A stretch of DNA of 64,000 nt, from NCBI GenBank assembly GCA_964017155.1, contig OZ024855.1:6482208-6546207 (forward strand), written 5' to 3'. Position numbers and translations under genes: made by a program. The notes below the pieces were generated by a model that was not told where the DNA came from, did not search any database, and saw nothing but the letters and a program-made list of their open reading frames with translations. This DNA is from Oasisia sp. SBJ-2009 (taxonomy: Eukaryota; Annelida; Polychaeta; Sabellida; Siboglinidae). This document shows, piece by piece, positions 1-14,900 of this stretch (positions are counted from its first letter, which is position 1; the number at the start of each line of letters is the position of its first letter).

Positions 1-86
1 TGTAAAACTGGAACATTCTTTCTAACATTAATGTTTAACACATAATGAAAGTTCATCAAAATATTTCAAAAATAAGGTATATGCAC

Positions 87-261
87 TGTAACGTTTGTAA
101 CGTCAGATAACAGTAAGAATGACTTTATTTCAGGCAAAATACAACATGTCGATTCTGCAGTCCCAGCATGGTTCGTTGTCAGCACCGTAGCACGGAGTCC
201 GGCAAAACTCGGTGGCGCACACTAACATGTTTGTCCCGGTTAATTTAACGATTTCATGACA
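87..261 (-). repeat. 3' LTR of outer Ty3 element
   Basis: This 175-bp repeat matches 11114-11295 over its length. The minus strand begins TGTCATGAAATCG and ends with ACGTTACA. AATAAAG is present on the minus strand as a likely polyadenylation signal. It carries a small deletion relative to its partner. Confidence 0.85.
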
Positions 262-299
262 TCTCCCCTCTTTCAAAGTTCAAATCGAACCACGTAATG

Positions 300-3525
<3,226 letters not shown>

Positions 3526-3724
3526 TGTTTCGTGTTCTGTGATCACGTCTATCAATGATAATGACACGAATACATGACTAGGCTCCAACAGTTTTAATCT
3601 ATGACAAAGTGTCTCCAGCAGACATACATGTGCTCTTATGCGTAAACTCGAACCCGCAACTATCTGTTATAGTTGCGCTGCCATTCGTTAGATGGCAGCA
3701 TGTCTTGGACATAGTCACGTAACA
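3526..3724 (-). repeat. 3' LTR of middle Ty3 element
   Basis: The 199-bp repeat has the same length as 10836-11034 and two substitutions. The minus strand starts TGTTACGTGACTATG and ends CACGAAACA. It contains a short hairpin-forming ctgccat/atggcag pair near its end. Confidence 0.93.
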
Positions 3725-3960
3725 TCTCCCTCCTAATTATTCTATAAAAAAACATAAACTAACAAAATTGTTCGACTAAACACTATTGAGTGAAAGTTTA
3801 CAGTAACTTAAACGAGTATTAAAGTTAGCATGATTAGGCTACCATTATTACATTTAAGTTCAATTGCAGTTTGTCTACTGACTTGATCAACTACAATTAA
3901 CTTCAGTCCACCTACAGACTTGATACACAACAACGTGAGTTTGTCCATGGACTGGATCTA

Positions 3961-6900
3961 TTACAGGTTCAGTCTATCCACGGGCCTGACGACTCTCCCG
4001 GATCGTGTAGTCAGGCCCGTGGGATCATGTTCTCGCGTGTCTTCTGGCACAACTACCTTACTTAGTCGTGTATTCTGTGTGACTGTTGTAGTTTCCTGTT
4101 GTTGAGTTGAGGCTGCGTTTGTCTCAACAGTGACCGTTTCCGGATCGTGTGCTCGATCTCTCGGTACGCCACTAGGTGGTATCATTCGTTCAGGTCTGTC
4201 AGCGCGATCATGTGTCGTGTCGTGCTCGGATGGACGCGATGGTCTGAGGTGTCGGCGGTTTCGACGGTAATGGCGTCCAGTCGCTGTTATGACATCGTAC
4301 GATCGACTGGAGAGAGCTTTGTGAACCGTTGCCTCAGTCCATTCTCACCTGCCGTGTTCTAATGGCTGCATTCTGATCGTTTCGCCGACATTCAAACGTC
4401 GTAAGTCACGTCTGGGGTGGTCTGAGTTCAGTACTGATTTGAACTTAGTTCGCTGACATCCGGATTGCTCTCTGACATCGGCAGGACCACCCGGTTTCAA
4501 CTGGTTGTGTGTTGTTGGCAGCAACGTTTGTGAGCGTGCTGTGAGCGTGATGTTGTTGATGCTACCTCATCCGTGACCGGGTCGTCTGTGGGTGCTCGGG
4601 ACAATGCGTCGGCGACCGGTATGGCTTTTCCAGGTTTGTACGTCAGCTGGTATGAGTACTCTTGTGATTTCAGCAGCATGTGTTGTAGCCGCTTGGGAGC
4701 TTTCCCTAGTGGCTTCGCGCGGATCGCAACTAGCGGTATATGGTCAGTCACCACAGTGACATCTCGACCGTACGTGTAGTGGTGAAACTTGCTCAAACCA
4801 AACAACACGCTCAGCATTTCTTTCTCGATCTGAGCGTAATGGCGTTCAGCTGAAGACAGAGATCGGTTTGCGTATGCTACTGGCTTGCCATCTTGTAGCA
4901 AAACCGATCCCAGTCCGTACTCACTCGCATCGTTCTCCAGCACTAGTTCTTTGTCCGAGTTGTAGAACGCAAGAACAGGGGCCTCTGCCAGCATCACATT
5001 GACTGCATCGAAGGACGTTTGTTGTGTCGTGGATCACACGTAGGGCACGTCATTCTTGAGCAGGTTGTGTAGCGGTTGCATAGTGTCCGTCAGATGAGGC
5101 ATGAACCGCGCCAGGTAGTTCGCCATGCCCATGAATCGGCGCAATTCATTAATGTTGGTCGGTGGCTGCATCTCACTGATTGCCGATACTTTAGCTGGGT
5201 CCACGCGTAACCCTTCCTTCGTGATTCGGTGACCCATGAATGTGACCTCTTTCAGTCCGATGTCCAACTTGTCGTTGTTGAGTTTGATGCCTGTCTCCAG
5301 ACACCGCTCGAAGAACTTTCGCAGGTTCTCATCGTGCTCTTCCAATGTCTTGCCATAGATCACTATGTCGTCCGCTATGCAGATGATGCCTGGTAGGCCA
5401 CGCAAGGCCTCTAGAAGGTGTTTTTGGAACACTTCACTTGACACCGTTGTGCCAAAAGGTAGGCGACACCACCTGTATCTTCCAAAACATGTCTGGAACG
5501 TCGTCAACAGGCTGGATTCGTCATCTAACTTGACGTGCCAGTAACCGGACGAGAGGTATGCCTTCGAGAAAACAGTTGCTCCTTGCAGCTCATGTAGCAC
5601 ATCTTCGAGAATTGGCAATGTGTAATGCTCACGCTGCAACGCCTTGTTGAGTTCGTGAGGGTCTATGCACACCCTTAAGGCGCCTGATCTCTTCTTCACA
5701 ACTACCACTTGGCTGACCCATGGTGTCGGTTCATCCACAGGAGCAATGACACCCATGGCTGTCAGTTGCTCGAGTTCGCTCTTCAGTTGCGGTCGAATGG
5801 CTATGGGTATCCGTCGGCTAGCCATGATCCTGGGGCACACTTCTGGGTTGACTGTGAGGTGTTGCACACCTGGAAATTCTCCCAGCTTGTCATCAAAGAG
5901 TGAATTGAAACAACTATCATCTTGGACTGCTGCCACACGATGGAAATTGTTGTCCTGTATTTTCACAAGATGCATTTGCTCGCTGGTCTGCAAACCTAGA
6001 ATCGGCTGACAGTCGTCATTGTCCTTGAAGACGATGAACTCAACATCATGTGATGTCTCTGTTTTGGGATTGCTCAGCAACATTCGATACTTCCCAAGCG
6101 GTTTTATCATCGTTTTGTTCCACATTGTGAGAACGCCATTGTATGGGACAACATCTCTGGCGTATCTGGCTGGCAGCATATTGACAGTGGCACCTGTGTC
6201 GATTTGGAATACGAGCTGCTTCCCGTTTACGAGCATTCGACACTTCGCATATGCGCCCCGTTTTCGTGGTGTCAGTGAATGTACCCAGGCGTCGCCACTG
6301 TCGTCGTCTTCATCAGGCCCATTGTTGTCACGTATGTTGTACACACGTCGTTGGTGCTGGTTTCCAGACAGCTGATTTGTGTTGCGCCTTTTCATGCATT
6401 TCCGTTCAAAATGATCTTTGGCCCCACAATTATTGCAGGTCTTTCCGTATGCGGGGCACATTTCTTTCGTGGGAGCGTGACGCCTGCCACAGTATCGACA
6501 CTCACGCTTGAGTAAACGACCATGATTTACGACGTGTACGGGTTCACATACATCATCCAGTACTGACCTGTGTGATATGGCCGACTCTGCAGCTCTGCAG
6601 ACATCTACACACACGTCTAGGGAGAGTTTGCGGATCTTAAGCAGCTCTTGTCGCGTCTCCGACTGTCTTATGCCTAAGATGATCCTATCTCTTGTCATCG
6701 AGTTTGCGCATTGATGACAGAAAGTGCAAGTTTTTGCCAACACGCGTAGATCGGCATGGAAATCTTCGAAACTGTCTCCATCCTCCTGCTTCCGGCTATT
6801 GAACTTATAACGTTCAAATGTTTCGTTTGCCTCCCCTATGGCGAATTCGTCAAACGCTGACAAAATTTCCGCCACGGTGCGGTGTTCTTGTGGTGTTGCG

Positions 6901-7166
6901 AACTGGAAACCGTCATACAGCCGCATGGCTTCATCTCCTAGTGAGTTTTCTAGCATCGCAACCTGATAATTTCGTGGCTTGGTAGCAATATCCGATAGTG
7001 TGCAATAATTTGACCAGCGCCGACGGAATATTTTCCACGATTCTGCCTTGTTTGGCCCAAACACGAGTGGCTGAGGGGGTCTGGCCGGTGCACCACTATT
7101 TCGCGCTTCAACGGTAGCTTGTGCGTCGTCGGCAGCCATTGCCGTTTCGTTGGATGCCGTCGCCAT
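3961..7166 (-). pseudogene. Gag-pol of middle Ty3 element, nonsense-broken and integrase-deleted
   Basis: The main frame runs from an ATG at 7166 to a stop at 5034 (710 codons). It holds a gag region; two zinc knuckles near residues 223-257 (CRYCGRRH, CNNCGAKDHFERKC); protease QIDTGATVN near 321; and RT from about 430 with VCIDPHELN, FGRYRWCRLPFG and IADDIVIYG near 605. Connection-domain sequence continues to a TGA where related elements usually keep coding. RNase H (NDASEYGLGSVLLQ, VTDHIPL) resumes in the same frame at 4997 and runs to 4497. Integrase zinc and catalytic domains are not visible. Only a C-terminal tail (TRSGRVVRPVDRLNL) survives at 3961-4185 in another frame. It cannot make a full element. 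Confidence 0.9.
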
Positions 7167-7289
7167 ACGATCGAGTAGACTTCGGCGACAATGCCAGTGT
7201 GTGAGCGATAATTAGTAGGTCATCAATTAATGTGACAAATAGATGTTTCTCACGCACCTAATTGTTACACGTTCACCGCTGCCACCATG

Positions 7290-7514
7290 TGAAACGTGTC
7301 GTCTTGGCCTGACTTCTGTGTAGTCGGATTGTCCGACTCATCTCGCATTCATACGTATCTGATTCGACACCAGAAGTACTGAACAAATCACTTTATTATG
7401 ATTACATGCGGAGAGAGGGATAACAGTGATCGACCTCGAGTCTCGTCATCTTCCAAGACTGATCTCCTGGACTGCATATGTCGTTCTATGCATTTACATT
7501 GGCATACCATCACA
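7290..7514 (-). repeat. 3' LTR of inner Ty3 element
   Basis: The 225-bp repeat starts TGTGATGGTATGCC and ends ACACGTTTCA on the minus strand. Its partner is 10608-10832, with nine differences. A minus-strand AATAAAG is present. Confidence 0.95.
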
Positions 7515-7620
7515 TCCCTCTTTCTTCAAAACATAAAGACAAAATAACTAACTTACTAATGTCCGTATGTAAGATAAATCAAATCATTATTCTAACTATT
7601 AGCCATAATGTTCGTGTAAA

Positions 7621-10467
7621 CTAGAACACAATTACGATCTGCCACGGACGTGTCGGTAACTCATGCTGCATCAGCGGCTCGTGCGCCTGACGTTTCTGTA
7701 ACCGTTGACACGCGTCGCACTTCCTCACGATGTCGTCGATGTCCTTGTTGATCGACTTCCAGTAGACACAGGACCTCGCTCGCAGCCGGGTCTTCTCTAT
7801 GCCCTGGTGAGCCTCGTGCAGTTTGCTCAACACTTCCGCCTGTAGACTTAGGGGAATCACCAGACGTTCGCCCTTCAAGATAAGACCGTCCTCAACTGCC
7901 AACTCGTCTCGGCATGACCAGTAGGGTCGCAACGGTGCAACTAGGTGGTGTTGGCTATCTGGCCATCCATCCACGATGACGGTTCTCAGCGCACACAGTT
8001 CATCGTCGGCCTATGTCGCCTCTCTGATCGACTGTAGTTTCTGTGTTGAAAACTGTACGAATGACACTTGTATGTCAAGGTCGATCTGCGTCGACTCGCT
8101 ACTCGGTTGTCTTGACATGGCGTCGGCCAGCATCATTTGCTTTCCTGGCTTGTAGCGTAACACAAAGTCATACGGTTGTACTCGCAGGAACATTCTCTGT
8201 AAACTCTGCGGTGCTGCTGCAAGGTTCTTCAAGTTGATCATCTCGAGAGGTTTGTGGTCCGACTCGATAACGAACGATTTTCCGTAGACATACATGTGGA
8301 ATCTCTCGCAGCCGAAGACGACTGCGAGCATCTCACGTTCAATGTTGGCGTATCTCTGTTCGCAATCACTAAGGGACTTGCTGGCAAACGCGATGGGCTT
8401 CCCGTGTTGAATGAGAACAGCGCCGAGTCCTCGGCTGGAGGCGTCGACCTGGATGACACTCTCAGCCTGTGGGTCGAAGTACGCAAGGGTCACATCACGA
8501 CAGATGAGAGACTTCGTCGCTTCAAACGCTGCGTTGTGAGAGTCCGTCCAGATGTACTCGGCGCCCTTCTTCACTAGATCACGCAGGGTTGCGGTTTTCT
8601 GCGACAAGTTTCGAATGAATGGCGACATGTACGTGGCTATGCCCAGAATTTCCTGAAGCTGTGCGACGTTTTGCTGTGCTTTCATTCGCTGGATGTCTGC
8701 GGCTCTGCCTGGGTCTGAACGTACGCCGTCTGCGCTGAATTCCAAACCGAAGAACTTCATGTTCGCCTGTTTGATGTCGCATTTATCAATGTTGAACACC
8801 AGCCCATGCTGCAGTGCTACTCTCATCAGGTTGTGCAGATGTTTGTCGTGTTTGTCTTTGGGATCCAAGCAGATGCGCAACTTGCCGTTCGACTTCCTGC
8901 TGTATACAATGCTAGATACCCAATCTGTAGGCTCCTCGACTTTCTCGATCACCCCGAGTTCTACCATCTGGTTGATCTCATTCCTCACGTCGTCTTTGAT
9001 GTGGATCGGACATCGTCTGGGCGCATGTACGACTGGGGCCACAGCAGGGTCTAGTGTGATGTGGAACGTTTCGCGGAACTTTCCGATGCCCTTAAAACAA
9101 TCTGGATACAGCCGCTGGAGATCTTCCTTCGAGTTCAACGGCGGTGGATGTTTGCTGACTGCACAGTTCAAGGTCACCAAGTTGAGCTTGCGGCAGGAAG
9201 GTAGTCCCAAGATCACTGGACCTGGTGTGTCAGCAACAAAGAACTCTGCTTCGTGTGTGGTTGTCTCATGCACACACTTCAGTCGCGTAGTACCGTACTG
9301 CCGGATCAATTGTCCGTTGTAGGCAGTTAGGATCGTGTCTCGATGGTCAAGGCTGCCTCGCACAGGTATTCCTTCTGTGTCGATGTTTGACGGGTACATG
9401 CGCTGGAACGACCTCAGCGGCAATACGTTGCCCTGCGCACCTGTGTCGACCTTGACACAAAGTGTCGCTGGGGTGTCAGGCCTGTCTTTCAGCGTGATCC
9501 TGAGAGTTGCATATACTTCATCCCTCTCGACGGCGTTGATGTTGACGGTATTAAAAGCAAGCGGCTCGAAGTTGTCGCTGAGCTGATCGAATCTGGCGTC
9601 TTGACTGATGGAGTGGACACCACCTCGTTGGCGCTCATCTCGGTTGGTCCTTCGTCTTGACCTAGCTCGGGATCTTGGTCGCCCAGAAGAGTGTGGTCTT
9701 CCTCCGGCGCCAGACGTCCAACCTGTAGCCTGCCGACATACTCGCTGCCAGTGATTGAGTTTCCCACATGCGTTACACCTACTGCCCTCTGCTGGACATC
9801 GATCTGTGGGCGCATGATGACGTCCACATTTTGCGCACGTAGGTGCCTCCTCTCGACGTCCGCTTGGCTCATGTGTTCTCCGCGACCGGCTGACGTGACT
9901 GATGCTGCTAGCGTCTCCTGAGAACTGCTGCATGTTGGCCAGTGTTGCTTCATGCGTTCTAGCAACGTCCATCGCCGCGTCAAGTGTTAGTGTCTCATCA
10001 CGGCACAGTAGCTTTTCTTGCACTTTCCCGTGCCGGACACCCACTACTAACTGTTCGATCAACCTCTCCTCGGTTTCTGTAGTATCACGGAACTTGCATT
10101 TACGCGCCTGCGTCTTGCAGCGTGTCATGAATTCGTCAACTGTCTCAGAGCTCAACTGCCTGAATTTTTGCAGATGAAAACGGCTCAGCCTGTAATTAGA
10201 CTTGGGTTCTATCAGAGCCTGGAATTGAGCCTAAATGACATCAACGTCTTTCTTATCAGTTTCACTGAGGTCCCACGTATTGTACATTCGCCGACCCTCC
10301 TGTCCTACCCATAGCAGGATGTAGGTCACTCGTTCACTCTGCCCTTTTTCAGCAAAGGGCCCACTGAAAATCAGTTCGCAATATTGACGGAATGAACGAA
10401 ACTCCGTGGGTAAATCAGTGGCTAACCAGTTCATGCGGGGCGGCTCTATACCTGACAGATCACCCAT
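7621..10467 (-). pseudogene. Gag-pol of inner Ty3 element with in-frame RT deletion
   Basis: One frame spans 10467-7621 with two internal stops, at 10231-10233 within gag and at about 8011-8013 before integrase. Gag starts at 10467. Zinc knuckles (CAKCGRHH, CNACGKLNHWQRVC), protease VDTGAQGNVLP, and RT N-terminal sequence ending LRICLDPKD follow. The text then jumps directly to KHDKHLHNLMRVALQHGLVFN, so by comparison with the family roughly 110 residues including the catalytic xxDD box are missing without loss of frame. RNase H (VDASSRGLGAVLIQ, ESDHKPLEMI) is well kept. A truncated integrase zinc domain (HEAHQGIEKTRL through CDACQ) ends at 7621 with no D,D,E core. It looks like an internally deleted copy. 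Confidence 0.9.
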
Positions 10468-10607
10468 GGCTGCCTATTAATGGCAATGTCTATCACTTAC
10501 TCAGTGAGAACAAATCGGAGCTGGCCAGCGTCGACTCGACGGTGCCGCGTGCGTGTTGACCTATTTACGAATGTCGAAAGCGCCGGATTCAACCGTAGCT
10601 GCCACCA

Positions 10608-10832
10608 TGAAACGTGTCGTCTTGGCCTGACATCTGTGTAGTCGGATTGTCCGACTAATCTCGCATTCATACATATCTGATTCGACACCAGAAGTACTGA
10701 ACAAATCACTTTATTACAATTACAAGCAGAGAGAGGGATAACACTGATCGACCTCGAGTCTCGTCATCTTCCAAGACTGATCTCTTGGACTGCATATGTC
10801 GTTCTATGCATTTACATTGGCATACCATCACA
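10608..10832 (-). repeat. 5' LTR of inner Ty3 element
   Basis: Partner of 7290-7514. The primer-binding site gctgccacca (plus strand) ends at 10607, directly adjacent. Confidence 0.95.
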
Positions 10833-10835
10833 CCA

Positions 10836-11034
10836 TGTTTCGTGTTCTGTGATCACGTCTATCAATGATAATGACACGAATACATGACTAGGCTCCAACA
10901 GTTTTAATCTATGACAAAGGGTCTCCAGCAGACATACATGTGCTCTTACGCGTAAACTCGAACCCGCAACTATCTGTTATAGTTGCGCTGCCATTCGTTA
11001 GATGGCAGCATGTCTTGGACATAGTCACGTAACA
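10836..11034 (-). repeat. 5' LTR of middle Ty3 element
   Basis: Partner of 3526-3724. Its first bases overlap the ccatg target duplication of the inner element. Outer-element sequence follows at 11035. Confidence 0.93.
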
Positions 11035-11113
11035 GATTAGGATTAAGGATTAAATGTTGCCATTCTTACTTTTCAGTTGCAGCAGCAATTACGTATCCCC
11101 ACTTATGACACCA

Positions 11114-11295
11114 TGTAACGTTTGTAACGTCAGATACCAGTAAGAATGTCTTTATTTCAGGCAAAATACAACATGTCGATTCTGCAGTCCCAGCACGGTC
11201 CGTGGTCAGCCCCGTAGCACGGAGTCCGGCAAAACTCGCCTCTCGGTGTCACACACTGACAGTTTTGTCCCGGTTAATTTAATGATTTCTTGACA
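11114..11295 (-). repeat. 5' LTR of outer Ty3 element
   Basis: 182-bp partner of 87-261. A TGGTGTCAT primer-binding-site-like motif (minus strand) abuts it at 11105-11113. Confidence 0.85.
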
Positions 11296-11966
11296 CTATT
11301 AATTACTGCATTTGCAATGAACATTCGTGTAAGATAGAGAATTTTGAACGTTGATCATAGCCTGCGAATAGTTTTTTTTATAATACAGGATTATCTGATA
11401 AAAAGTATCGTTATTAAAAATTCGTGCCTGAGAACCAATCAGCGTCTCTACCTAATCTGGGGTAAGGCCGTCCTGGCGGTTACATCGGCAGTCCATTAAT
11501 TCTGCAGGCGCAGTTGAGGGACTGAAAATTGTTGGTACCTCACGGTGTCTGGGTAACCAAGACTAGTATTAGTACTGATGCAGTGACATGTTACGATAAT
11601 GTTGTTTTGTGAACTGAATTCGAAGCGAAGGAACTCTGGCGAAGGTTCGGGATGCCTCCCGTACGTAACAAAGACGTCACGTGGTGGTGTCAGAGTGGCG
11701 TGTGCGACAGATTCAGACTCAGAGAGGTGCAGATACTTTTCTACAGTTGCGATTTATAACTTATCATTCAGATAAAAACAAGCTTGTATGTATTATTGTA
11801 CTGCGCATAATATTAATGACATACAACAAAAGCACCTGAGAGCAATACTATTAATTCGGGCTCTATACAAATAAATTGTGTTATTATTATCAGCTCAATG
11901 TTTTCTTATTAAAAGTTATTTATGAAAATAATCCTGTGGCATGTTAGCTGTGGGCAATTTCAGAAT
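11296..11966. other. AT-rich spacer, nothing recognised
   Basis: Between the LTR nest and the non-LTR element I see no ORF, RNA gene or repeat structure that I can name. Confidence 0.6.
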
Positions 11967-14900
11967 TGTAATAATAATAATAATACAGTTTTTATATAGC
12001 GCTAATTCCCGCATGGCGGATCGATGCGCTGCACAAGAAAAATACTAAAATTAATGTATATTAATAAATAAAAATGTAAATTATATAAATTAATATAAAT
12101 CATACTAACTCGCAAATCTTTGTATGCAAATTATATAAATAAATTATATTAAACACTGCTTTTAAGATGTATAGTACTAAAACATGGTATGCACATTATA
12201 TATATATTAATATAAAATTAAAACCCTTTCTAAAACTCTGTACGTAAACATACATATAAATCTATAAATTAATCTAAAACATAAACACTAATTAAAATAT
12301 TATTACACTAAACAGAAATTATAATGCAATGTCCGTCATTTTAAAACAATTTAAATTAATTGAAATGTCTACTAAAAAGATATGTCTTTAAATACTTTCT
12401 AAATATGGGTAATGTCCCGGACGCACGAATGTTCACAGGTAGTTCATTCCACAGTCGAGGTGCTGCTGCGCCAAATGCCGAATCACCAACACACTTCTTT
12501 GTCATGCCTTGGTGCAGTGTTGGCGCATAGTTCTGGCGTAGGCGTCCGTCACGCTTTCGTGGTTTAACAAGTTCTGCCAGATAAGACGGCGCCAATCCAT
12601 TCATGCATTTAAAAGTCATTACCAACATTTTGAAGGCGATTCGGCTCTCAACTGGCAGCCAATGCAGCTCCTTCAACACTGGTGTGATGTGGTCATGTTT
12701 ATTGGTGCGTGTTATTAGCCTGGCTGCATTGTTCTGGACACGCTGTAGCCGAGCTGTCTGTGTTAACGGGATGTTATGCAACAGTGAGTTGCAGTAGTCG
12801 AGTCGAGATGTGACGAGTGCATTGACTGCACTTTTCGCGGCTTCTGTTGTTAGATAGTGCCGTATTGATGACAGTCTGTATAGATGGTAGTTACATGCGG
12901 CGCACACAGCAGTCACATGATCTGTCATCGTCAGATGTTGATCCATGTGCACTCCCAGATTCCTTATGCTGTGTGATGGTGAAACCGTATCATCGCCAAT
13001 TGTCAAGGAGCAACCTCCGTACACCTTGAGATGATGTTTTGAAGTAAAGATCATCATCTTCGTTTTTTCATCGTTTAATTTCAGCATGTGCACCGCCATC
13101 CATCGTCTGACTTCCCCAATACAGTCGGTGAGTCGCCTCGCAGTTTCCACTTGGTCGCCGGGTTTAGCGGGATTGTACGACGCATATAATTGAATGTCGT
13201 CGGCATATTTATGATATTTTATGCCATGTCTTTTGAATATCCGCTGCATTGGGGTGGTGTAAAGAGTGAACATGACAGGTCCGAGGACCGAGCCCTGTGG
13301 CACTCCACTCTGTAGCGGAATAGTCGCGGATGTTTTTGAGTCTATCTGGACACAGTGGGTGCGGTCTTCCAAGTACGTCCGGAACCATGACAACGCCGTT
13401 TCACGCACTCCGTACTCGTCGTGCAATAGTGTCAGCAAATGTTCATGGTCAATCGTGTCAAATGCACTTGATAAGTCCAGCATGACAAACAACACTGCAT
13501 GATTCTTGTCGAGTTCACTAGCAATGTCATGCTGAACACGCAGTAGAGCAGTTTCTGTACTGTGAAGCATCTTATATGCTGATTGGTATTCTTCATGCAG
13601 CCCATTCAAAGTGAGATGATCAAGCACACGACGAACTGCGACTTTCTCCAAGACTTTGCCGACGAATGCTATGTTTGACACTGGTCTGTAGTTCTTTAAC
13701 AGGTCTTTGTCGAGAGTGTCGGATTTCAGAAGCGGTTTTACTATTGCTGTTCTCAAAGTGACCGGAAAGAGTCCTTGCTTAAAGCTGTTATTCACTATTG
13801 CCACCAGATAAGGAACGTGTACACCTACTGTTTTCTTCAACAGATCAGTGGGGCAAGAGTCCAGGCTGCATGTCTTTGGAGAGCACAGTCTGATGATGTT
13901 CTTTATTTCTTCTTCACTCGTAGGTAGCAGTCGATCGAGTTCGCTTGACAAACGTTGGCTGTCAGAATCGATATCATAATCAGAACAGTCTTCGTCATTG
14001 GTCGGCATTGTGCGTATCTGCATTCTAATACCTCGTGTTTTCTCTGCAAAGTAGTTTGCGAAGTCATTGCACAGTGCTTCAGTGTTACTGGATTCTGGTA
14101 GAATTGTTCCAGGTGGCTTTAGTAGAGTGTTAACTACACGAAAACATGTTCGCTGGTTTAATGAAGATAACACTGACTCGTAGTGAGCACGCTTCGCTCG
14201 CTTGATCATGTTGTTGACCGCAGTTCGATGCTCAACAAAAATCTGGCGATGCACCTCGAGTTTCGTTGTTCTCCATCTCTTCTCGTTTGCACGTCTTAAG
14301 GCCCTGGCTTCGTGTATGTCGTCATTGTACCACGGTTCTTTGCGTCGGCAAGCTTTCATTCTCACAGTAAGTGGGGCATGCAAGTCAATGGTTGATAAAA
14401 CCGCATGCTCGTACTGACCAACCATGGTATTCACATCTAGAGTAGTGTCTACAGACGCAAGACGCGAAGAAAGGTCAGTTTCGAGGAGAGCGAAATCAAT
14501 TCCTCGAAAATCACGCAGCTGTTTCACGGCACGAGCAGACACTGGGCTAGCAGACGACAAACGGAATATGACACTGTAGTGGTCTGATATGCTGCTCGGG
14601 TACGCTGTAGTTGACGACACGAATGAACTAGATGAGCGTGTTATCACCAAATCTAACATGTGTCCCTTCATATGTGTGGGTTCTGTGACATGTTGTTTTA
14701 AGTTGTTTCCCGCTAAAATGTCATTCAGTGCCTTTACACCAGGCGCATCATTTAGTTCACAATGAAGATTGAAGTCGCCGACAATGAGGATGTCTTGCCG
14801 TGTAACAGCTATTTCGTTTACGAACGTTGCGAATTCGTCAAGGAACGACTGGATGGGAGTGGTCGGTGGGCGGTAAATTATGACAATACGCACAGGTCTC

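Larger units (their letters stand above)
7290..10832 (-). mobile_element. Inner Ty3-type retrotransposon inserted at the middle element's primer-binding site
   Basis: Seen: LTRs of 225 bp at 7290-7514 and 10608-10832. A perfect 5-bp duplication ccatg lies at 7285-7289 and 10833-10837. A purine tract (minus strand) abuts the left LTR at 7515-7530. A primer-binding site TGGTGGCAGC (minus strand) directly abuts the right LTR at 10598-10607. Removing the element and one ccatg restores the middle element's junction between primer-binding site and LTR. The LTRs differ at nine positions (about 4%). The coding body has lost the RT active site and the integrase core, so it is non-autonomous. Confidence 0.95.
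3526..11034 (-). mobile_element. Middle Ty3-type retrotransposon inserted in the outer one
   Basis: Seen: 199-bp LTRs at 3526-3724 and 10836-11034 differ at only two positions. A purine-rich tract (minus strand) abuts the left LTR at 3725-3739. A primer-binding-site-like TGGTGGCAGC is read on the minus strand immediately left of the point where the inner element interrupts (7278-7287). Flanks of the insertion in the outer element are gaata (3521-3525) and gatta (11035-11039), which looks like a 5-bp target duplication with one change. The body is 3725-7289. It interrupts the outer element near the start of its gag. It lacks an integrase core and has a premature stop, so it is non-autonomous. 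Confidence 0.87.
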
